The position numbers and the translations under genes are program-made. From positions 1,355,917,834 through 1,355,981,833 of the forward strand of contig CM066033.1 in NCBI GenBank assembly GCA_033557465.1: 64,000 nt of DNA, in the 5' to 3' direction. Positions 10,113 through 18,734 of the stretch are shown one piece after another (within the stretch, counting starts at the first letter, position 1; every line of letters begins with the position of its first letter). The notes beneath the pieces were generated by a model. The model had not been told where the DNA came from. It saw only the letters and a list, made by a program, of their open reading frames with translations, and did not search any database. Origin of the DNA: Ichthyophis bannanicus. Taxonomy: Eukaryota; Chordata; Amphibia; Gymnophiona; Ichthyophiidae.

Positions 10113-10837
10113 AAAAAACCCCAACTATTGATCTGGACCGCTAAACCCCAACTATTGATCTGGACCGCTAGACTAACACTCAAAAATATAGATCCAATCA
10201 GACAAAAGAGAGGAAAAGAGAAAACAGATAACAAAAAGAGAGGAAAAGAGAAAAACATGAAAAATAAAATAAAAAATAATGAAAAATAATAATAATAATT
10301 TAGAGATAGATTGGTGGAGCACACTGTGATTGGCTGTCTCACTCTGCATTTCATTTTAATTGGTTGCTAATTCTACTGATGCCAGATGCCATCCCATTTA
10401 AAGAGAGTATCATAGCACCATAGGTTTTGCACACACAATGAGAGCACCTGAATATTTCAATGATTCTATATTGAATTCTATGCCAGCATAAGCCTGCTTC
10501 TTTTGAGGAAGACTGGTTTGGAATATCCTGAGTAACAACGAAAAGCTTGAGACAGGGTCCTTTGTTGGATCCGAAACATAGTACTTTGTATTGCGACCTG
10601 AGCTTCGATTGCCAGCTAAGTATTCGTTTGTTGGTTTTTACAAATTATAACATTTACAAGTTGGCTTGTTGGCTTTTGGGCGCCATAGTTTATAAGAACA
10701 AAAAGGAGTTGTTTTTCGGAGAGTGTATCCTGCATAACAAACATTCCAACATTTATCTTATATTGTTGTTTTTCTTATTTTTCATTTTTTTTCTCTTTTC
10801 CCTTCTTTTGTCTGATTGGATCTTTATTTTTGAGTGC
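10113..10837 (+). mobile_element. Non-autonomous Penelope-like insertion (725 bp)
   Basis: It lies inside the old BovB copy between 16-base flanks, TTTGTTCTTCAGTCAG (10097-10112) and the same with one mismatch (10838-10853). The left part (10177 to about 10275) is an inverted copy of the right end (about 10764-10836), sharing CAATCAGACAAAAGA. No coding region remains. The layout (long target duplication, inverted end piece, hammerhead-like motif at about 10538-10625) is the same as in the coding PLE at 13383-16400, so I infer a deleted PLE relative. It also carries a 27-bp tandem duplication at 10117-10170. Confidence 0.65.
10538..10625 (+). ncRNA. Hammerhead-like motif B (degenerate)
   Basis: The parts are UUGAGACA, stem II GGGUCC/GGAUCC, the invariant GAAA, a stem III built on AGUACU, and an A at the cleavage position after the A-U closing pair. 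A stem I can form between CGAA..AGC and GCUUCG. The core departs from the canonical CUGANGA, so activity is doubtful. Confidence 0.4.
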
Positions 10838-11210
10838 TTTGTTCTTCAGGCAGTCCATAGTATTTTTAGCCAGCACCATAATTTCAAGGCAACAACTTTT
10901 CCTGTCTTTGTCCTTCATTGTCCAACTTTCACACCCATATGATGTTATTGAGAATACCATGGCTTAGACAAGCTGAACTTTGGGTTCAGAAATGTATCTT
11001 ATCTATGTCCTTCATAGCTATTCTGCCTGGAGCAATGCATCATCAGATTTTTTGACTGCTAGCCATTTCATTATTGATCATTGATTCGAGTACGTTAAAG
11101 TTGTCTACTATATTATTTTTCTTCACCATCAAGGATGAAATTATTGATTTTACCAGTTACCAGTATCTTTGTCTTCTTCATGTTTTGGACAGACTATGCA
11201 AAGTTTCCCT

Positions 11211-11887
11211 AGTGACATGTACACTTGTTTTGAGCCATTCCTAACTCTTAGCAAATTTTTCATTTGAATTTGGCCTTTGGAGGAGAGCTTGAGGGGGTAA
11301 TTCAGTTTGCGCAAAGTATGAGTTTTGGATGAGAGTTCCCGAATCAGTTCCCCTGGCCATGCAGATATCCAAAATCCACCGCTTGTAGGACCAAGTGGTG
11401 CTACTTACATGTATAGGTAGTAAAATTGCCACTTATACATGCATGTAATGCTACTTACAAGTGGAAACTCCCCAGTGATGCTGCTTTTTAAGGGATGTTT
11501 TGTTTTTTGTAAAATGAGTGGGAAGGAGTGGAATGGGGGTGTGGTCAGCCGTGGAGATGCAGAAAGCCTATTCTGGAATGGCCTGTGTACATTCACAATG
11601 GTTCCTACAGGTATTCCAGCAGCAACGTGGCATAAGGCCCAGACTTAGACATATTTCAGATTTGTGCTGCAATGCGGCCCATGATGATGAATGGCTGTGA
11701 CATGTTCATAGTGAACTGCTGTGTCTGCTGTCTTGAGGAACACAAGCTGCAGCTATACAGAACAGAGAGTAGAGGTGAGGGATGGGTATAAGGTGAAGAT
11801 AAATTAAGAAATACCCCACCCATTTGTGCGATGGTAAAGATGGACCATAGATATGAGAAGAGGTTCACAACAGCATATATCAGGAGA
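11211..11887. other. Unassigned intergenic sequence
   Basis: No recognisable domain or repeat family. The short open frames overlap on both strands and have no supporting motif. Confidence 0.35.
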
Positions 11888-12150
11888 GAATCTCTGCAGC
11901 TACGTATCAGAACATATCCCTGTCTAAAAGGATGGCCCCGCAGATTGAGAGTATGCGACAGTGCAACAGCATTCAAACATGCCCAAAAGCAACATCATCT
12001 GTCTCTACAAATGTGCACATTTGTACATACTACTGATGGTTCTTTTGGACATGTATTAGTGCTGCTTGCAGTGTTGCAAGCTCATATTCTGTGTGGCCAT
12101 CCTTTCAGACAGGGATATGTTCTGACACACAGCCACAGAGATTTATGCTG
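11888..12150. repeat. Long imperfect palindrome (foldback element)
   Basis: The arms of about 120 bases mirror each other around the perfect 18-bp palindrome ACAAATGTGCACATTTGT near 12021-12038. The best arm segment is CAGAACATATCCCTGTCT (from about 11909), returned inverted at about 12098-12127 with one mismatch over 30 bases. There is no ORF of its own. A MITE or a foldback of a decayed transposon end are both possible. Confidence 0.75.
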
Positions 12151-12827
12151 ATTTAGACTTACCATTGTAAAGACTGTTTTCCGAGATGACCTGCAAATTT
12201 TTATCTAAGGTGTACCTCTATTGCTATGTCCGTTCAACTGCAGGGTATGTGAGTACAGATATATCATGTTCTACTTGTTTTTATGTTATCTTTGCATGCA
12301 CTGAGATGAGTGGGAAGTGTACTGGCCGTGCAACAGACATGTATATATTGTTTGGTGTGAAGACAATGTCTGTATCATCGGTATCCATGTGTAGGTGGCA
12401 TGAGCACAATGCTGTCAGTGAGAGGGGGAGCTGAGGAGATGCATGCACGGGATCGTAAATGTACTTCTTATAGGAATATGGTGTGCTGCGTATACCAGTG
12501 CCCTTTTCTGCTAGTGAGGGCCGGTGTTTCCCAATTGTGGTTTGCATGTGCCACGCCGGATGCATCTATGTCCCTGATTCCAGAATCGTGGATGCATCTA
12601 TATTCAAGGTTGTGGAATCAGGGTTAGATTGGGCCTGTCTTCATTTTGGCCGTGCCCACAGGCTGGATGTGTATGTCATGGAATCAGGCTCTATATCAAT
12701 AACTATCTACATGTTCTGTAATTTTAGTCCTTATAATGGTTTCTATTATTTTACCCGATACTGATGTCAAGCTCAGCAGTCTGTAGTTGGAACTCTTTTT
12801 AAAAATTGGTGTTACACTGCCCGTTCT

Positions 12828-13244
12828 CTAATCCTGAGGTGGTACTACAAATGATTTTAATGATAATTCACAAATTACTAATAGTAGGTCTGAAATCTTA
12901 TATTTCAGTTCTTTCAGCACCCTGGTATATATACCATCCAGTCCAGGTGATTTGCTACTTTTCAGTTTATCAAATAGTTGTAATACATCTTCCCAGTTTA
13001 TTGAGATTTGTTTCAATGCTTCCAATATATTACCATTAAATATCGTTTCGGGCATGGGTAACTTCCCTATATCTTCTTCAGTAAAGACCGAAGGAAAGAA
13101 TACATTCAGTCTCTCTGCTATGGCCTTGTCCTCCCTTAGCACCTCTTTTACCATTTTATCATCTAATGGCCCAGCTGACTCTCTCACAGGTTTCTTGCTA
13201 CAAATGTACTTGAAAAAGGTTTTATTATGCATTCTTGCTTCCAT
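12828..13244 (-). pseudogene. CR1 ORF2, linker to RT fingers
   Basis: A 138-codon open piece reads KTFFKYICSKK, the DKAIAERLNVFF block, then KLKSSKSPGLDGI and LLLVICELSL. These are the CR1 segments just before the RT palm. The frame shifts near 12830 (after VVPP, where VIPEDWR is expected), and the catalytic part is absent. Confidence 0.75.
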
Positions 13245-13503
13245 GTCAAGCTTCTTTTCAAATCCTCTTTTTGCCTGCTTTATCAGTGCTTTGTATCTAA
13301 CTTGTCAGTGCTCATGTTATTTCCTGTTTTTGTCATTTGGCTCCTTTTTCCATTTGCTGAAAAATGCTTTTTTTGCTACAACCAAAAACAAAAATAGAGT
13401 GAAAAATGTGTGAGCAAATAAATGATGTGTGATATTTTTGTCGGAAGGCAGCCGGGAGAATGAAACTATCCTCTTGAGGCTGTAACTTCCATTTTATTCG
13501 ATT

Positions 13504-15678
13504 TTGGGTCTTTCATATGTTCCGGTATCACATTATGACTCTTTCAGCATGAGGGTGGCTTTACACCACTTTTTTAGAAAACTGCTGGTGACTCATTTTT
13601 GTGCTACTCATAATATGGGCGCGGACATATCAGTGGTTCGTGCTCCCTCTAAATGGGTACCATCAGGGGCAATGGATTCCTTTATTCAGACGTACCAAAC
13701 TTTGGTTCTTCATGATTTGGAAGCCCTTGAGGAGTCGGGATTGAAGTCTCCTTACCATAATTTATCTAAAGCTCAATGGCAAGCATTGCGGGAATTACGC
13801 TCTAACCAACAACTAGTCATTCGAAGGGCTGACAAGGGTGGAGCAACAGTAGTACAATCGTATGATCAATATCGATTGCATCTTGTGGATCAGTTAGCTA
13901 ATGGTAATTTTTATACTTCACTTGGGGCAAATCCGTTTCCGGGATTGCATTCTGAAATTAATGCACTTTTACATCAGGCATTAGCTGCTTCTTGGCTTAC
14001 GAAGACAGAACATAATTTTTTGGTCACTAAACATCCGATCACTCCTATTATTTACACAGTTCCCAAGATTCATAAGTCGCTTGAGACACCCCCAGGTAGA
14101 CCTATTGTGTCTTGTCGAGGGTCGATGTTGGAACCACTTTCAAAATTCTGTGACAAATTTTTACAATCATGTGCCCAGCGGGTACCATCATTTTTGAAGG
14201 ATTCTATGGCCTTTATCACCAAACTTCAACAAATTCATGATGATGTTAGGTCGTGGTGGTTGGTATCTTTGGATGTCACTGCAATGTACACCAACATTGA
14301 TCAGGACCAAGCCCTTTCGGTAATTTCTCAGTGTGACCGTGCTTTACCAGATCGCATTCCCAATTCATTCTTCATGGAGTTATTAAATTTTGTGCTTACG
14401 AAGAACTTTTTTCAATTTGAACAACTTTTTTATCATCAAATACGGGGAATAGCTATGGGGGCCACAGTGGCTCCGTCAGTGGCCACGCTGTATATGGGAG
14501 ATTTTGAGCAATCCTTAGTATATCCATCACCATGGTTTGAAAAGGTCCCATTATGGGTTCGATTTTTGGATGACATCTTTTTCCTATGGACTGATACTGA
14601 GGATAATCTTTGGTTATTTTTTCACTGGCTCAACACTTTAAGATCAAATTTATCTTTTACCATGCACCACCATTTAAGTCGTTTGGAATTTTTAGACATA
14701 TTGGTGGTTAAGCATTCAGATTCTTTTCACACTACCTTATTTAGAAAACCAGTACAACGGAATACGCTACTCAATTTTGCCAGTTTCCATCCGTTGCCAT
14801 TAAAGAAGGGTCTTCCGTTTGGCCAATTTTTCAGAATTCGACGGATATGTTCAGATCTTTCAGAGTTTCTTCGGCATGCCCAAGATCTTTCAATACATCT
14901 GGCTCAGCGTGGTTACCCCAAAAAAGTTATTAAACAAGCCTTTTTAAGAGCCAGATATATCCACAGAGATTGGCTTTTTCCTCCTTATACATCAGCTGGT
15001 AACAGTGAATCATCTACAGGTATTTCTAGTGAACCATTGGTGGCTATTCTTCCATTTATGTCACACACTGACTCCATAAGAAAGATTTTACTTAAACATT
15101 GGCATGTACTACAATTGCACGCTTGTTTCAGGAGAAATTTGAGAATTGCTCATTCTAGGGGTTCCAACATTCGTGATTATGTGGGACCTACTTCTTCACC
15201 TATGGATAGAAGTGTTTATGATATATCTTTGGAATTGGGACATTTTCCGTGTGACTCTTGTAATTTTTGCTCTCAAACCATCACTGGAAAGCAGTGGCAA
15301 GTGCCGAATTCCACTTTGATTCAAGAGGCTCGCTGGCATACTACCTGTTCCACGTCTTATGTAGTATATGTGTTAGTTTGCCCTTGTAATCTTTTATATA
15401 TAGGGCGCACAATTCATCCTGTGAAGCTTCGGTTGACAGAACATGCCTCAAGACTTCGTAATTCAATTTTCACGGCTCCGGTAGTTCAGCATAGTTTGGA
15501 CTTGGGTCATAATTTTGCGGACATTTCTTGGAGAGTGTTGGATATGGTTCCGGATCTCCCACGAGGGGGTGATCGTGAACAAATTTTGCAGTGTCTTGAA
15601 CAAAAGTGGATTTTTACATGGCATACCGTTGAACCTTTGGGTTTGAATAAAGAACTAGATTGGATTAGCATACTTTAA
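13504..15678 (+). CDS. PLE polyprotein: reverse transcriptase plus GIY-YIG endonuclease
   Basis: The frame is open for 724 codons from 13504; the first ATG is at 13549, so the real start is uncertain and the N-terminus may be truncated. Counting from 13504, the RT shows LDVTAMYTNID near residue 255, the GIAMGATVAPSVATLYM block near 317 and the catalytic FLDDI near 353. A Cys cluster CDSCNFC near 580 precedes the GIY-YIG nuclease: YVVYVLVCPCNLLYIGRT near 620, an RLTEH block, and the end block EQKWIF with GLNKELDW. This RT plus GIY-YIG fusion defines canonical Penelope-like elements, which copy their RNA at a nicked or broken target. All expected motifs are present without stop or frameshift, so the element may have been active recently. 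The codon composition is more AT-rich than that of neighbouring LINEs. Confidence 0.92.
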   Translation: MGLSYVPVSHYDSFSMRVALHHFFRKLLVTHFCATHNMGADISVVRAPSKWVPSGAMDSFIQTYQTLVLHDLEALEESGLKSPYHNLSKAQWQALRELRSNQQLVIRRADKGGATVVQSYDQYRLHLVDQLANGNFYTSLGANPFPGLHSEINALLHQALAASWLTKTEHNFLVTKHPITPIIYTVPKIHKSLETPPGRPIVSCRGSMLEPLSKFCDKFLQSCAQRVPSFLKDSMAFITKLQQIHDDVRSWWLVSLDVTAMYTNIDQDQALSVISQCDRALPDRIPNSFFMELLNFVLTKNFFQFEQLFYHQIRGIAMGATVAPSVATLYMGDFEQSLVYPSPWFEKVPLWVRFLDDIFFLWTDTEDNLWLFFHWLNTLRSNLSFTMHHHLSRLEFLDILVVKHSDSFHTTLFRKPVQRNTLLNFASFHPLPLKKGLPFGQFFRIRRICSDLSEFLRHAQDLSIHLAQRGYPKKVIKQAFLRARYIHRDWLFPPYTSAGNSESSTGISSEPLVAILPFMSHTDSIRKILLKHWHVLQLHACFRRNLRIAHSRGSNIRDYVGPTSSPMDRSVYDISLELGHFPCDSCNFCSQTITGKQWQVPNSTLIQEARWHTTCSTSYVVYVLVCPCNLLYIGRTIHPVKLRLTEHASRLRNSIFTAPVVQHSLDLGHNFADISWRVLDMVPDLPRGGDREQILQCLEQKWIFTWHTVEPLGLNKELDWISIL

Positions 15679-15922
15679 AATCTTTAAAATCTGTTCAAGT
15701 TAGTCCTTTATTTTCATCTAGGACATTTTTGAATTTTTGGCAATTTTTTATTGTCAATTCTGGGCTTCAGCAAAACAGTTTATCTTGGGCAATGTTTTTC
15801 TTCATTGCTATTGGTCCGCCCTGGTTATTTAAATTGCTTTTTGGGTTTTTTGATCATCAATGAGCATGCGCCGGCGTCTTGGAGAGGGAGACGCTGTAGT
15901 TTCATTTTCATGGCAGTTCTTT

Positions 15923-15990
15923 AAAGCGTTGATACAGGGCGCAAGAACTTTTGCATTCGCCCGAAACGCAGTACTGTGTCCTTTGATATT
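15923..15990 (+). ncRNA. Hammerhead-like motif A in the PLE 3' region
   Basis: The parts are UUGAUACA, stem II GGGCG/CGCCC with a 16-base loop, GAAA, stem III CGCAGU/ACUGUG, and UC at the expected cleavage place. A short stem I can form between AAAG and CUUU. The core differs from the canonical CUGANGA, but stem II, GAAA, stem III and the cleavage site are all as expected. PLEs are known to carry hammerhead ribozymes. Confidence 0.5.
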
Positions 15991-16240
15991 TACTGCTGCT
16001 TTGACTTTTGTCATAGAAGATCCTTGAGAGAGTGATTTGGAACTTCCATGGACGCTGTCAGTTCCCCTTTGGAAAGCATACATGCATTGACGGGAGCGGC
16101 GGTTCTGATAAGTACCACGTTTTTTCATTTAGTTTTGGACCGCATTTTAAATTATATGTGGCTTTTGGTATGAGGTGACACCTTGTGGTGGTTTTACCTC
16201 CATTTTAACCCTTTAGTATTTTTTTCATAGGGTTTATCAT

Positions 16241-16362
16241 AAATCGAATAAAATGGAAGTTACAGCCTCAAGAGGATAGTTTCATTCTCCCGGCTGCCTT
16301 CCGACAAAAATATCACACATCATTTATTTGCTCACACATTTTTCACTATATTTTTGTTTTTG
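16241..16362. repeat. PLE terminal repeat, inverted partner of 13383-13505
   Basis: This 122-base block is the reverse complement of the left end of the element, nearly base for base. It can pair with it in a single-stranded transcript. An extra 38 bases (16363-16400) without left counterpart lead to the target duplication. Confidence 0.9.
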
Positions 16363-16414
16363 GTATCATTTGGGTAGAGTGGGGGGTTTTTGTTTTTGGG
16401 TTTTTTGCTACAAC

Positions 16415-17440
16415 AGCTTCTCTGACCTCACCTTTAAACCATGCCAACAGGCATTTGTCCTTCCACCTTTCATACAGCATGGAATACATCTGGTCTGGGT
16501 TTCCAAGATAGTATTTTTAAACAACGCCCATACATGATGTAAACCTTTAACCTTTGCAGCTGCTCCTTTTGTTTTTGTTTTTATTATTTTTCTTATTTTA
16601 TCATATTCCCTTTTTGAAAGTTAAAAGCTAGTGCTGTGGATTTGATTTCTGTCCTCTCTCCATTTATTAAATCAAGTGTGATCATGTTATGATCACTATT
16701 GCCAAGTGGCCCCAACACCGTTTTCTCTTACATCAGGTCCTGTGTTCCACTAAGACAATCCAATGTAATATGTGCTTTTGAGTCAATGCTGACTTCTGGA
16801 GACCCAGCGCCTCCTGGGTTTTCTTGGCACTGTGACCGGAAGCAGATTATCAGATCTTTAGACCTGGTCCACTAAGGACAAGGTCTAAAATAGCTTCTCC
16901 TCATGTTGGTTCATGAACCAACTGCTCCATGAAGCAGTCATTTATTTCATCTAGAAACTTTATCTTCTTAGCATGTTCTGCTGTAACATTGACCCTGTCA
17001 ATAATGGGGCAATTGAAATCACCCTTTATTACTGTGTTGTAACTTTTGTTAGCCTTCCTGATTTCTTTTAGCATTTCATCATCCATCTGTTCATTCTGGC
17101 CAGGCAGTATGTAGTACATTCCCACTGCCGTCGCCTTCCCCTTTTTACATGAAATTTCTGTCCATAGAGATTCTACAGTGTATTTTGTTTCCTGCAAAAC
17201 CTTTATCCTGTTTGATTCAATGTCCTTGCTAACATGGAGCTCAACCCCTCCGCCAATTTGATCTGCCCTGTCATTTAGATAAAGTTTGTACACAGGTATC
17301 ATGGTATCCCATTAGTTGTCCTCCTTCCACCAGGTTTCTGAGATGCCAATTTTATCTAACCTTTCATTTAGTGCTATATATTCTAGCTCTCCCATCTTAA
17401 TTTTTAGACTTCTAGCATTTGCATATAAGCATTTCAGATG
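16415..17440 (-). pseudogene. CR1 ORF2 endonuclease domain
   Basis: The longest piece (16901-17302, 133 codons) reads LYLNDRADQIGGGVELHV, the YYILPGQNEQMD region, VIKGDFNCP and EQLVHEPT, i.e. the middle of the CR1 AP endonuclease. Expected GDFN is kept, while the next block (expected PGIDW) is altered to PIIDR. The preceding LYANARSLK block lies at about 17400-17440 and the SDHNMI block near 16700. Stops between the pieces make it a dead copy. Confidence 0.75.
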
Positions 17441-17478
17441 TTGTATTTTGTTCATATTATCAATATGGTTATCAGTTG

Positions 17479-17690
17479 ACAGAGTGGAGGAGTAGCCTAG
17501 TGGTTAGAACACTGGCTTGGTAACCAAGCAACCAGGGTTTGATTCCCACTAGCACTCCTTGTGGCCTTGAGCAAGTTACTTAACCCTCCATTGCCTCAGA
17601 AGAAAGGCCTGGCAATCTACTTCCAGTGACACTGCCAAGGAAACCCAGGAGCTTCTGGGTCATCAGGACTGACTCAAAGGCACACATTGC
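17479..17690 (+). mobile_element. tRNA-headed SINE with BovB-like 3' part
   Basis: A GGAGTAGCCTAGTGGTTAGAAC A-box region and a GGTTTGATTCCCA B-box at about 17535-17548 mark a pol III tRNA-type promoter. The body runs through CACTCCTTGTGGCCTTGAGC and GAAAGGCCTGGCAATCTACTT, which also occurs in the BovB 5' region at 55838, and ends with GGACTGACTCAAAGGCACAC, like the BovB tail. The target duplication is TATCAGTTGAC on both sides. The CR1 paralogue at about 18770 has the empty site. Confidence 0.85.
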
Positions 17691-17870
17691 ATTTTATCAG
17701 TTGACATGGGTAATTTGGAATCTTTCAGATATATCTGCTCTTTACTTAAAGGCATCTGAGTTACTTTTACCTTTATTGGAACCTCTCTATTAGGATGTCC
17801 TAACTTACCTCTGTTACTAGTATCCTTCAAGAATACATCATTCTGAACCATGCACCCTTGGGCGACTGTT
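17691..17870 (-). pseudogene. CR1 ORF1/ORF2 junction region
   Basis: The minus strand reads VFLKDTSNRGKLGHPNREVPIKVKV and QMPLSKEQIYLKDSKLP. Nearly the same segment occurs at 18740-18915 (-) and, more diverged, at 50340-50480 (+), so it is a conserved CR1 part lying before the endonuclease. Its function is unknown to me. Confidence 0.65.
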
Positions 17871-17929
17871 GACTTTCCCCTATTATCTAGTTTAAAAGCT
17901 GCTCTAGCTCCTTTTTAAAGATTAATGCC

Positions 17930-18240
17930 AGCAGTGTGCTTCCACCTCAGATTAAGTAGAATCAATACTTCTGGAAACCCTACACCCCCCCCCTTTCCCC
18001 AGAATGTTGCCCAGTTCCTAACAAATTCAAAACCCTCTTCCTTGCACCATCATCTCTTCCACACATTGGAGTCTGGAGCTCTGCCTGCCTTTTCAGTCCT
18101 ACACTTGGCATGGGAAGCACTTCTGAGAATGCTACCCTGAAAGTTTTGGATTTCAAATTCCTACCTAAAAGCCTAAATTTGGTTTCCAATACCTCCCTTC
18201 CACACTTTCCTATATCATTAGTACCAACATGGACCAAGAC
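17930..18240 (-). pseudogene. CR1 ORF1 esterase-like remnant
   Basis: The minus strand opens with VHVGTNDIGKCG and continues with LLGRNLKSKTFRVAFSEVLPMPSVG. The HVGTND block is the GxND motif of the SGNH/GDSL esterase domain known from CR1 ORF1 proteins. The frame covers 85 codons and ends in a low-complexity stretch. The catalytic Ser block and the C-terminal DxxH block are not visible, so it is a fragment. Confidence 0.65.
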
Positions 18241-18244
18241 AGCA

Positions 18245-18332
18245 AGCTCTGTTAATACTACTACTACTTATCATTTGTATAGCACAACAAGGCATTGTAC
18301 AGAGACAACTATGCCCCAAAGCACACTCAATC
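18245..18332 (-). repeat. L2-derived 3' end (TAG repeats)
   Basis: AATACTACTACTACTTATCATTTGTATAGC and GGCATTGTACAGAGACAAC is the inverted form of the L2-type 3' end also seen at 6400-6490. It forms the boundary between the CR1 copy and the next LINE. Confidence 0.6.
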
Positions 18333-18354
18333 AATATATGCAACAGATCACATG

Positions 18355-18734
18355 GCAGAGGAGGAGGTGTAGCCATTATATCTAAATCCAACCTACAACT
18401 CTCTACTGTTGAATCCACCTCTACCACAGGCATGGACTCTATTACAGTCTCCAACTCTACGCTATCCCTGCACCTCTTATATCGAGCACCTCAGACTGAC
18501 TCATCTGATCTCTCCACGATCCTAGACACAGCCTACTCCCCCCAACCTGCCTCACGCCCTCTCATAATTCTAGGTGATTTAAACTTATATTCCGCATCTC
18601 CAATACAATCCTCTACCTTCCTCCAAGCAATGAATGCCCGCCACTTCTCCCAAATACTGGAACACCCTACACATTCCAAAGGAAACATCCTTGACCTTAT
18701 ATTTATCCCACAACACTCTCTAATTTCTAATTTC
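18355..18734 (+). pseudogene. L2-like LINE endonuclease part
   Basis: The open frame shows GGGVAIIS, LHLLYRAP, IILGDLNLYS (GDLN replaces the usual GDFN) and HPTHSKGNILDLIF before the foreign sequence begins at about 18735. The frame then runs by chance into the CR1 piece. The domain resumes at 19853 with the PVPWSDHALI block. Confidence 0.8.

Larger units (their letters stand above)
9790..11210 (-). mobile_element. Old RTE/BovB LINE 3' part, split by a PLE-like insertion
   Basis: Two blocks, 9790-10112 and 10838-11210, align on the minus strand with the 3' end of the BovB element at 58430-59160. Matching stretches include the region around ATTCAACAATTAGCCAGCTGACTGAAG and the block covering GCTGTGGTATTTTCAATAACATCATAT. 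The reading frame is destroyed by many changes. The two blocks are colinear once the insertion 10113-10837 is removed. Confidence 0.75.
13383..16400 (+). mobile_element. Penelope-like element (PLE), apparently coding-intact
   Basis: The 3018-bp insertion is flanked by a perfect 14-bp duplication TTTTTTGCTACAAC (13369-13382 and 16401-16414). The left end (13383-13505) is an inverted copy of the right end (16241-16362), about 122 bases and almost identical, sharing GACAAAAATATCACACATCA. Between them are one long ORF and a 560-base 3' region with a hammerhead-like motif. Inverted or partial terminal repeats are a known habit of PLEs. It sits in a CR1 copy whose paralogue at 19.2 kb lacks the insertion. 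Confidence 0.9.
12695..18240 (-). mobile_element. CR1 LINE, long copy split by PLE and SINE
   Basis: On the minus strand this copy runs from an ORF1 remnant (17930-18240) through the endonuclease (16901-17440) and linker (16415-16740) to the RT fingers (12695-13382). It is cut by a PLE (13383-16400) and a SINE (about 17479-17690). The RT palm, C-terminus and 3' tail are missing; it ends at about 12695 within the RT. Removing the two insertions leaves a colinear CR1 sequence of about 2.3 kb. Confidence 0.85.

Noticed and set aside
13504..13551. TTG at 13504 as the PLE start codon
   Set aside because: The frame is simply open there; the inverted end piece reaches 13505, so the first ATG at 13549 or a lost upstream start is more likely.
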